Assembly: GCA_937996725.1 (NCBI GenBank)
Contig: CALKUR010000149.1
Coordinates: 1-20,928 of the forward strand
Direction of reading: 5' to 3'
DNA length: 20,928 nucleotides
Source of the DNA: an uncultured Dechloromonas sp.
GTDB lineage: Bacteria; Pseudomonadota; Gammaproteobacteria; Burkholderiales; Rhodocyclaceae
The notes under the pieces: model-generated
Database searches by the model: none
Told to the model about the DNA's origin: nothing
The model's input: the letters and a program-made list of their open reading frames with translations, nothing else
Translations under genes and position numbers: made by a program
Shown here: positions 15,579 through 20,928 of the stretch, one piece after another
Layout: each line of letters opens with the position of its first letter
How positions within the stretch are numbered: position 1 is the stretch's first letter

Positions 15579-15741
15579 TGCGTGGTGCTCCAAAAGCACC
15601 GGCGCGGGCAATCCCGCAGGTAGCAGCCGACAGTGTCTGGCTGGACCTGGACTGGTTCAGGGCTTTCCGGGCGGCGTGCTCTCAAGGCGAGGCAGGGGAT
15701 ATCCTGTGTGGATCCCAAGCCGGACGAACGGACAAGGTGAA

Positions 15742-15795
15742 CCGGTCTGTAACCGGCAGAGGGTGCCTGGCCGAAAATCGGCGGCGGCTCTGCCG
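15742..15795 (-). promoter_or_regulatory. Overlapping, mutually exclusive hairpins in the rne leader
   Basis: On the minus strand CGGCAGAG (15788-15795) pairs with CTCTGCCG (15754-15761), an 8-bp stem enclosing a smaller hairpin GCCGA-TTT-TCGGC (15770-15782). A second hairpin, CCGGT-TACAG-ACCGG (15742-15756), shares three bases with the large stem, so the two cannot both form fully. This is the layout of a conformational switch, but no ligand class is recognised. Confidence 0.45.
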
Positions 15796-15796
15796 T

Positions 15797-15816
15797 GACT
15801 GCATTCGGGACTGCAT
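15797..15816. repeat. Short direct repeat in the rne leader
   Basis: GACTGCAT occurs at 15797-15804 and again at 15809-15816, separated by TCGG, giving a 12-base period. It lies just outside the large hairpin. It may be a binding site or chance. Confidence 0.4.
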
Positions 15817-16012
15817 ACGCCGGGCGTGTGTCAGTCGGTGACGGCTTCTTGTGTTCGTCTAGGCGAGTCGTCGTGGCCCGGTCCGGCTGCGACAGAACGC
15901 TCGAATCACGAACTCGCCGGTGGGCGATTTTGGCTCGGAGTTCTGGGCAAGTCGGTTGGGCGAATGATCGCAAACCCACCTGCTGGCAGCACAAACGTGT
16001 AAAGTATAAGGC

Positions 16013-17131
16013 ATGTCACGCAGTAATCAACCGTCCTCAAGCACTTTAGGTAAAAAAACTGCGTCCCGGGCCACGAAAAAGCCGATTTCTCCCAAAAAAC
16101 AGGGAATTGGCCGTGCCCAACCGGTCGAAAAGTCGGTCCCGACACCCGGTGGAGCACCGATCGCCCAGACGCCGGCGGTTCAGCGACGTGTGGTCACCGA
16201 AGATGAAGCTGGACAGCGGCTAGACAATTATCTGCTGCGCCATCTGAAAGGCGTGCCCAAAAGCCGGATTTACCGCATCGTTCGCAGTGGCGAGGTACGG
16301 ATCAATGGTGGGCGCTGCCAGCCGGATCAGCGCCTAAACATCGGCGATGAGCTGCGTTTGCCACCCGTACGGCAAGAAGCCTTTGTCGAGGCGCGACCAC
16401 CCGTTGCCCCAGAGGTCGATTTGCCGGTGCTCTATGAAGATGACGGCTTGCTGGCCATTAACAAACCCTGTGGCATTGCGGTCCACGGCGGCAGCGGCCT
16501 GGCTTGGGGCGCGATCGAAGCACTGCGGGCGCAGCGGCCCGAAGCGCGTCTGTTGGAACTGGCGCACCGGCTGGATCGGGAAACCTCCGGCGTATTGCTG
16601 ATTGCCAAGCGGCGCCCCGCACTGGTGGGGCTGCACGAGATGTTTCGTAGCCAGAAGGGCGATAAGCGCTACCTGGCAATGGTGGCGGGTGAGTGGGCGC
16701 AGGAAAAGCCGGGTGCCGTGCTCAAAGTGACCGACCCCCTCTATAAATACTTGACGCCCGAAGGCGAGCGACGGGTACGCGTGGCGCGGGGGCGTGATCT
16801 CACGCATCCCGAAACCCGGCCGGCTGAGACGCATTTTCGCCTGAAGAAGCAGTATCCGGGCTTTGCCCTGGTTGAAGCTCAGCTCAAGACCGGGCGGACA
16901 CACCAGATCCGCGTACATTTGGCCAGCCTGGGGCACCCGATCGTCGGTGACGATAAATATGGGGACTTCGCTCTCAACAAGTCTTTATCCGCCAGCGGGG
17001 CCCTCGATCGGATGTTTCTGCATGCGGCCAGCCTGCGTTGCAAGCACCCGGTGAGCGGCGAACCGCTGTTTATCGAGGCGCCACTGCCCGACGAATTGCA
17101 GCATTTTCTTGACCGATGCGCCAATCAATAA
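16013..17131 (+). CDS. rluC: 23S rRNA pseudouridine synthase RluC
   Basis: RluC makes pseudouridine at positions 955, 2504 and 2580 of 23S rRNA. The 372-residue protein has an S4 RNA-binding domain (about 58-118; EDEAGQRLDNYLLRHLKGVP, KSRIYRIVRSGEVRING) and the RluA-type catalytic domain with the catalytic D188 in HRLDRETSG, followed by KTGRTHQIRVHLASLGHPI. The stretch GVPKSRIYRIVRSGEVR is very like E. coli RluC rather than RluD. It is about 50 residues longer than E. coli RluC because of a basic, Ser/Lys/Pro-rich N-terminal tail (1-56), probably disordered. No later start gives a better fit, so the tail is probably real, although the ribosome-binding site is weak. Divergence from rne is a conserved arrangement. 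Confidence 0.93.
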   Translation: MSRSNQPSSSTLGKKTASRATKKPISPKKQGIGRAQPVEKSVPTPGGAPIAQTPAVQRRVVTEDEAGQRLDNYLLRHLKGVPKSRIYRIVRSGEVRINGGRCQPDQRLNIGDELRLPPVRQEAFVEARPPVAPEVDLPVLYEDDGLLAINKPCGIAVHGGSGLAWGAIEALRAQRPEARLLELAHRLDRETSGVLLIAKRRPALVGLHEMFRSQKGDKRYLAMVAGEWAQEKPGAVLKVTDPLYKYLTPEGERRVRVARGRDLTHPETRPAETHFRLKKQYPGFALVEAQLKTGRTHQIRVHLASLGHPIVGDDKYGDFALNKSLSASGALDRMFLHAASLRCKHPVSGEPLFIEAPLPDELQHFLDRCANQ

Positions 17132-17144
17132 ACTCACAAGTCAC

Positions 17145-17804
17145 ATGAAGAATCGATCGTATGATCTTGTTGTATTTGACTGGGATGGCACATTGCTCGA
17201 CTCTACGGGTGCCATCGTCAAGGCCATTCAGGCGGCCAGCCGGGATATCGGCGCGACGCCGCCCAGCGATGAAAAGGCGCGCTATGTGATCGGGATGGGG
17301 CTGCGTGAGGCGCTCCAATACGCGGTACCGGATCTTGAGGAAGCCCGTTACGATGATCTGGTCAACGCTTACCGGCGGCATTACCTTTCCGGTGATCATG
17401 AACTCACCCTGTTCGAAGGGGTTGAGCCTCTATTGCAGGAACTTCAGGCCGAACACCGCTGGTTGGCCGTGGCGACCGGCAAAAGCCGGGTCGGGTTGGA
17501 TCGGGCGTTGGGGCATAGCGGCCTAGGGCGTTATTTCGATACCACGCGTACGGCGGACCAGACCCGCGGCAAGCCGCATCCGCAGATGCTGGAAGAGATC
17601 ATTAGCCAGTTTGGGGTCGAGCCGGAGCGCACGCTCATGATCGGCGATACCACCCACGACTTACAGATGGCATTAAATGCCGGTGCTCACGGTCTTGCTG
17701 TGACCCATGGGGCACACCCGCTGGAGGCGCTGCTGGAATGTCAGCCGGTGGGCGTGGCGCACTCCATTCCAGATCTATCAGTCTGGATTAAGAAATCTGG
17801 CTAA
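17145..17804 (+). CDS. HAD-superfamily hydrolase, phosphoglycolate phosphatase-like
   Basis: The 219-residue protein has all four HAD motifs: FDWDGTLLDS with nucleophile D12 and acid/base D14, T110 in AVATGKS, K142 in GKPHP, and D167 and D171 in MIGDTTHDLQMA. The helical cap between motifs I and II fits the Gph/PGP subgroup, which removes phosphate from small metabolites such as phosphoglycolate or sugar phosphates; the substrate cannot be assigned. The start at 17145 lies 13 bases after the rluC stop; a TTG at 17109 overlapping rluC would add 12 residues and cannot be excluded. Position right after rluC is typical of betaproteobacteria. It converges on the methyltransferase gene with 7 bases between and no visible terminator. 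Confidence 0.88.
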   Translation: MKNRSYDLVVFDWDGTLLDSTGAIVKAIQAASRDIGATPPSDEKARYVIGMGLREALQYAVPDLEEARYDDLVNAYRRHYLSGDHELTLFEGVEPLLQELQAEHRWLAVATGKSRVGLDRALGHSGLGRYFDTTRTADQTRGKPHPQMLEEIISQFGVEPERTLMIGDTTHDLQMALNAGAHGLAVTHGAHPLEALLECQPVGVAHSIPDLSVWIKKSG

Positions 17805-17811
17805 TTAACTG

Positions 17812-18552
17812 TTATTGCTTGAATAAAAACACTGCCGGCTGCTTGTTAAAGACCGGTGGCGGCACTTTGCGCCAGGCGCTGACAGCTAGAGTACGGATGC
17901 TTTCTTCCGGGGTGGTGAGGGCTACTGCCAGGCACAACCGGGTCTCCGGACGTAGATGCTGGAGCAGGCTGGCAAATAGTACGGGATTCCGATACGGTGT
18001 TTCGATCACGATCTGTGTTTGATCGGCGCTTTTAGAAGCGTTTTCAAGTCGTTTAATCACCTGTTGCCGCTCGGATTCGTCCTGCGGGAGGTAGCCGTGG
18101 AAGGCAAAGCATTGACCGCCTAACCCGGAGGCCATGAGCGCCAGTAGCAGCGACGAAGGTCCGATATGCGGGATGACCCTATAGCCCAGGCTATGCGCCC
18201 GGTTGACCAGATCGGCCCCGGGGTCAGCCACGGCCGGGCAACCGGCCTCCGAGAGCAGCCCGATGGGCGTGCCGTTCTGGAGCGGCGCTAATAGGCCATC
18301 CAGTTCCTGGGCATTGGCCCCGGATTTCCCTAATTTGCCACGGCCAGGGAGCTCACGGATGTCTAATTCGGCAATTGGGACCGGCATACCGACCGTTTTG
18401 AGAAAGGCGCGAGCGCTTTTAGCGTTCTCAACGACGAAATGGCGTAGATCGCGGATGACCGGCAACACGGTCGCCGGCAACGAGTTCAGCGGGTCGGCTT
18501 CGGCCAGCTCGCTGAGCGGTACCGGAATCAGATGCAAAGCGCCCAATGCCAT
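17812..18552 (-). CDS. RsmI-like (tetrapyrrole methylase fold) SAM-dependent methyltransferase
   Basis: The 246-residue protein belongs to the tetrapyrrole methylase superfamily and most resembles RsmI, which 2'-O-methylates C1402 of 16S rRNA. The key block reads SEAGCPAVADPG (101-112) where RsmI usually has SDAGTPxISDPG, and PHIGPSSLLLALMASGLGG follows in the expected place. The start is unlike RsmI: LHLIPVPLSE replaces the usual VATPIGNL, and the N-terminal third differs. It is therefore more likely a paralogue with another substrate than RsmI itself. It lies 14 bases after yceF on the same strand and is probably translated from the same mRNA. The AAGG before the start lies at a long spacing. 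Confidence 0.82.
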   Translation of the reverse strand: MALGALHLIPVPLSELAEADPLNSLPATVLPVIRDLRHFVVENAKSARAFLKTVGMPVPIAELDIRELPGRGKLGKSGANAQELDGLLAPLQNGTPIGLLSEAGCPAVADPGADLVNRAHSLGYRVIPHIGPSSLLLALMASGLGGQCFAFHGYLPQDESERQQVIKRLENASKSADQTQIVIETPYRNPVLFASLLQHLRPETRLCLAVALTTPEESIRTLAVSAWRKVPPPVFNKQPAVFLFKQ

Positions 18553-18566
18553 CGTGTTCGTCGCCC

Positions 18567-19193
18567 TTAAACGCCGGTAAGCGGGTTAAAGCCGGCCTGG
18601 CGGAGCAGGCGGCATAGGGCAATCAGCGGCAGACCGATTAACGCCGTGGGATCGTCACCCGAGAGGCGGTCGAGCAGGGCAATGCCCAAGCCTTCCGATT
18701 TGGCCGAACCAGCACAGTCATAGGCAGGTTCTTTGGCCAGATAGGCCTCGATTTCGGCCAGGCTCAGGTCGCGAAATTCGACTTCGGTGCTGACCAGCTC
18801 TTCATAAGCACGGGCGCTGGCGGCATCAAATAGGCAGAGCGCCGTCTCGAACACCACGGTTTGCCCGCTCAGGGTCTGTAATTGTTCGACGGCTTTGACA
18901 TGGCTGCCTGGCTTGCCGTAGGCCTGATCGCCCAGAACGGCGACCTGATCGCTACCAATAATGAGGGCGTGACGCGCATCGGCCGGGAGTTGGTTGGCGA
19001 TGGCCTGGGCCTTTTCCCGGGCAAGGCGGCGGGCAAGCGCGGCGGGGTGTTCACCGGGGTGGGCCGACTCGTCGATATCGGGACTCATGACTTCAAAAGG
19101 GATGCCGAGGCGTTCCAGCAATTGACGGCGATAGACCGAGCTGGAACCGAGAATCAGTCTCCGGGTCGCTGCGGCAGGTGTCTGGACAGTCAT
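18567..19193 (-). CDS. yceF: Maf-family 7-methyl-GTP pyrophosphatase
   Basis: YceF-type Maf proteins hydrolyse m7GTP and related modified nucleotides to the monophosphate, keeping them out of nucleic acids. The 208-residue protein has the Maf start LILGSSSVYRRQLLERLG (about 13-30), the catalytic aspartate D82 in GSDQVAV, and the late block CAGSAKSEGLGIALLDRL followed by DDPTALIGLPL, which is typical of the YceF subgroup rather than of the dTTP/UTP-specific YhdE subgroup. The start at 19193 follows family length; the frame is open for 29 more codons, but these overlap the yceD promoter. Divergence from yceD-rpmF matches the E. coli order. Confidence 0.92.
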   Translation of the reverse strand: MTVQTPAAATRRLILGSSSVYRRQLLERLGIPFEVMSPDIDESAHPGEHPAALARRLAREKAQAIANQLPADARHALIIGSDQVAVLGDQAYGKPGSHVKAVEQLQTLSGQTVVFETALCLFDAASARAYEELVSTEVEFRDLSLAEIEAYLAKEPAYDCAGSAKSEGLGIALLDRLSGDDPTALIGLPLIALCRLLRQAGFNPLTGV

Positions 19194-19251
19194 GATCGGC
19201 GTGCTTTCAATAGCATTCAAAGGGTTGGCGAGGTTTATCGCAACAAAAACC

Positions 19252-19280
19252 TCAACAATTCGGCCTGCGGATGGTATCAT
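19252..19280 (+). promoter_or_regulatory. Candidate sigma-70 promoter of yceD-rpmF-plsX
   Basis: TCAACA (19252-19257), a spacer of exactly 17 bases, then TATCAT (19275-19280): four and five matches to the -35 and -10 consensus. Transcription would start about 20 bases before the yceD ATG at 19309. Confidence 0.6.
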
Positions 19281-19308
19281 TCGCCGTTTTTCAACGGGAC
19301 AGATCTGG

Positions 19309-19833
19309 ATGTCATCTGCCGGTTTGCCGGAAAGTTTTGACCCGACCGTTGCCGCGCGCGAGGCCTTTGCCTGGAGCGGTGATGTGCCGGTGTCTGAATT
19401 TACGCGCCTGGCCGATCTGCTCGTCAGTCAATCTGGCATGGTCCGGGTATCGCTGCAAGCTGGCTTTGGTGCAGAGCGGCAACCCACCATGACGATCACG
19501 CTGGCGGCACAGCTGGAACAGTCCTGTCAGCGTTGCCTGCAGCCGGTGACCGTGGTGATTAACCACGAACACACGGTGGCGTGGGTGGCGGATGCGGCGG
19601 CATTGGAGCGATTCGATGCCCTGGAAGAGGATTTGGACGCCGATGCGGTCGAATATCTTCCGATGCCCGATTCGTCGCGTGTGACGACCTTGGCGTTGGT
19701 GGAAGATGAATTAATGCTTTCACTGCCCATCGTACCCATGCACGAGGAATGCGGCTTACCGGTGACGGTAACCGATTCGGGCGACGAACATCCGTTCGCG
19801 GCGCTGGCGCAGCTAAAGACCCTGAAGCATTAG
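19309..19833 (+). CDS. yceD: YceD (DUF177) large-ribosomal-RNA accumulation protein
   Basis: YceD is the conserved partner gene of rpmF in many bacteria; loss in E. coli lowers 23S rRNA accumulation, and the plant homologue is needed for plastid 23S rRNA. The 174-residue protein has the DUF177 cysteine pair in SCQRCLQPV (C73, C76), preceded by beta-rich sequence, and a second conserved region around LALVEDELMLSLPIVPMHE, the usual family hallmark. Two more cysteine positions typical of some members are reduced to one (EECGLP). I chose the ATG at 19309 because it lies after the candidate promoter; an in-frame upstream start at 19192 would extend through it. rpmF follows after 45 bases. Confidence 0.93.
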   Translation: MSSAGLPESFDPTVAAREAFAWSGDVPVSEFTRLADLLVSQSGMVRVSLQAGFGAERQPTMTITLAAQLEQSCQRCLQPVTVVINHEHTVAWVADAAALERFDALEEDLDADAVEYLPMPDSSRVTTLALVEDELMLSLPIVPMHEECGLPVTVTDSGDEHPFAALAQLKTLKH

Positions 19834-19878
19834 GTCGATAGAAATTCAGGCAGTAACGATTTAACTAGGAGTATCAAC

Positions 19879-20058
19879 ATGGCAGTCCAACAGAACAAAA
19901 AGTCCCCGTCGAAGCGCGGTATGCATCGTGCCCATGATTCGCTGAGCAATCCGCCGCTGGCCATCGAGCCGACGACGGGCGAAGTGCATCGCCGTCACCA
20001 CATTTCGCCGACGGGTGTTTACCGCGGCAAGAAGGTTGTTAAGACGACCGACGCCTAA
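19879..20058 (+). CDS. rpmF: 50S ribosomal protein L32
   Basis: The 59-residue product begins MAVQQNKKSPSKRGMHRAHD and has the L32 stretch LSNPPLAIEPTTGEVHRRHH, ending in a basic GVYRGKKVV segment. This length and layout fit bacterial L32, which binds 23S rRNA. The zinc cysteines of some L32 proteins are absent: the equivalent CxxC pairs do not occur, so this is the zinc-free (C-minus) form. AGGAG at 19867-19871 lies 7 bases before the ATG. It sits between yceD and plsX, the order seen across proteobacteria, linking ribosome and lipid synthesis. Confidence 0.96.
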   Translation: MAVQQNKKSPSKRGMHRAHDSLSNPPLAIEPTTGEVHRRHHISPTGVYRGKKVVKTTDA

Positions 20059-20065
20059 TTGGGCA

Positions 20066-20086
20066 GGTCAGGCGTTTTACCTGACC
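20066..20086 (+). promoter_or_regulatory. Hairpin between rpmF and plsX
   Basis: GGTCAGG (20066-20072), loop CGTTTTA, CCTGACC (20080-20086): a perfect 7-bp stem 7 bases after the rpmF stop. No T-run follows, so full termination is unlikely; it may partly separate highly expressed rpmF from plsX or protect the rpmF mRNA end. Confidence 0.55.
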
Positions 20087-20113
20087 ATTGATCAACGTGA
20101 GCTTTGAACGGAT

Positions 20114-20928
20114 ATGACCGTCAAAATCGCGATTGACTGTATGGGTGGCGACCATGGCCCCAAGGTCACGGTCGCTGCTGCCTTGGCCTTTGCCGCCGAG
20201 TTTCCGCAAGTCGAACTGACGCTGGTTGGTAAATCCAACCAATTGGAAAATCGTTTGCGTCGCGCTTCACCCGATAAGGCGGTGCGCGACCGCTTGCACA
20301 TTGTGCACGCCACGGAAGTCGTAGGGATGGATGAGCCACCGGCGCTCGCCCTGCGCAACAAAAAAGATTCGTCGATGCGCGTGGCCATCAATCTGGTGAA
20401 GTCCGGAGAGGTGGATGCCTGTGTGTCGGCCGGTAATACGGGCGCCCTGATGGCGATCTCTCGTTTCGTGCTCAAGATGTTGCCCGGCATTGATCGCCCG
20501 GCCATCTGCACCGTGGTGCCCACCATGACGGGGCAAACACGTTTGCTGGATTTGGGTGCCAACGTCGATTGCACGGCGGAACATCTGCTGCAGTTTGGCA
20601 TCATGGCGTCGATCCTGACCAATGCCGTCCAGCACATCGCTGAGCCGCGCGTGGGGCTGCTCAATATCGGCGAAGAAGAAATCAAAGGCAACGAAGTCGT
20701 GAAACAGGCGGCCGAGCTACTGCGCGCGACCGATCTGAATTTTGTCGGCAATGTCGAAGGCGATGGCGTCTATAAGGGTGAGGCCGATGTCGTGGTCTGT
20801 GACGGTTTTGTCGGCAACGTCGCCTTGAAGGTTTCAGAAGGTCTGGCCCAGATGATGGGTCGTTTCCTGCGCGAAGAATTTGAACGCAATCTGCTAACGC
20901 GCCTGATCGCGCTACTGGCGTTGCCGGT
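20114..20928 (+). CDS. plsX: Phosphate acyltransferase PlsX (3' end beyond window)
   Basis: PlsX converts acyl-ACP and phosphate to acyl-phosphate, the acyl donor for PlsY in the first step of phosphatidic acid synthesis; it is a peripheral cytoplasmic enzyme. The start, MTVKIAIDCMGGDHGPKVTV, is the family signature, followed by SAGNTGAL, a conserved phosphate-binding-like loop, LDLGANVDCTAEHLLQFG, and NIGEEEIKGNEVVKQAAELL, as in other PlsX proteins. About 271 codons are present without a stop; the family is near 340, so roughly 70 are missing. The Shine-Dalgarno is weak (ACGGA very close to the ATG). Position after rpmF and usually before fabH fits a fatty-acid and phospholipid cluster. Confidence 0.96.
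   Translation, partial: MTVKIAIDCMGGDHGPKVTVAAALAFAAEFPQVELTLVGKSNQLENRLRRASPDKAVRDRLHIVHATEVVGMDEPPALALRNKKDSSMRVAINLVKSGEVDACVSAGNTGALMAISRFVLKMLPGIDRPAICTVVPTMTGQTRLLDLGANVDCTAEHLLQFGIMASILTNAVQHIAEPRVGLLNIGEEEIKGNEVVKQAAELLRATDLNFVGNVEGDGVYKGEADVVVCDGFVGNVALKVSEGLAQMMGRFLREEFERNLLTRLIALLALP

Larger units (their letters stand above)
15579..16012. other. 434-base divergent region between rne and rluC, probable rne leader
   Basis: No convincing protein gene lies here. In E. coli the same gene pair is also divergent, and the long untranslated rne leader folds into hairpins that RNase E cuts to control its own level. This stretch has the right position and size, and on the rne strand contains overlapping hairpins (15742-15795), a short direct repeat (15797-15816) and a possible 44-codon upstream frame (15816 down to 15682). 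I could not find a strong promoter for either direction; TATAAG at 16004-16009 is close to a -10 box but lies right before the rluC start. Equivalence to the E. coli leader is inference from position. Confidence 0.5.

Noticed and set aside
15721..15840. A cobalamin-like riboswitch in the rne upstream region
   Set aside because: GC-rich hairpins drew attention, but the conserved B12-box and core sequences are absent on both strands.
15575..15994. A 139-codon minus-strand frame filling the rne upstream region, its TGA overlapping the rne ATG
   Set aside because: It needs a TTG start without a ribosome-binding site, has no recognisable domain, and its Arg/Pro-rich composition fits non-coding GC-rich DNA. 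The stop-start overlap is noted but is likely chance.
1..20928. Defence island, prophage, transposon or CRISPR
   Set aside because: No integrase, transposase, cas gene, spaced repeat array, toxin-antitoxin pair or nuclease-helicase set was seen; nearly all genes are recognisable core functions.

Overview
The window looks like ordinary chromosomal core from a betaproteobacterium. GC content is moderately high by eye. The gene neighbourhoods are the evidence: ygfZ divergent from mltG-tmk-holB-tatD-ankyrin; a class I aminotransferase divergent from uvrB; rne divergent from rluC followed by a HAD phosphatase; and yceF divergent from yceD-rpmF-plsX. These blocks are familiar from Neisseriales and Burkholderiales, but I cannot fix the genus. 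No tRNA, rRNA, insertion sequence, integrase, CRISPR array or recognisable defence system is visible.

Layout. (1) 1-1286, minus: a TauE/SafE-type permease followed by a tandem BamE-like lipoprotein that runs off the left edge. (2) 1360-2703, plus: a tight group of a small channel-like membrane protein, tadA and a YkuD-type L,D-transpeptidase whose start overlaps the end of tadA. It converges on ygfZ (2717-3631, minus), and both stop codons lie in one perfect hairpin. (3) 3651-7937, plus: mltG, tmk, holB, tatD and a secreted ankyrin-repeat protein, with overlapping or nearly touching genes, ending in a strong terminator shared with the convergent aminotransferase. (4) 7983-12892: aminotransferase (minus) divergent from uvrB (plus), an unknown glycine-rich lipoprotein (minus) whose stop codon abuts that of uvrB, and a low-molecular-weight protein tyrosine phosphatase (plus) with a hairpin just before its Shine-Dalgarno. 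(5) 12975-17804: RNase E (minus) with a 434-base upstream region, divergent from rluC and a HAD phosphatase. (6) 17812-20928: an RsmI-like methyltransferase and yceF (minus), divergent from yceD, rpmF and plsX (cut by the right edge).

How the genes work together. Most are housekeeping: cell-wall processing (mltG, L,D-transpeptidase), dTTP supply and replication (tmk, holB), excision repair (uvrB), tRNA editing (tadA), RNA decay and rRNA modification (rne, rluC), nucleotide sanitation (yceF), and ribosome and phospholipid synthesis (yceD-rpmF-plsX). The poorly characterised genes are the 121-residue channel-like protein, the periplasmic ankyrin protein, the lipoproteins at 1-521 and 11371-12189, and the methyltransferase at 17812-18552. 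The most interesting non-coding parts are the rne upstream region, which can form overlapping and so mutually exclusive hairpins, the hairpin before the phosphatase, and the stop-codon hairpin at 2700-2720. I found no convincing new multi-gene system.
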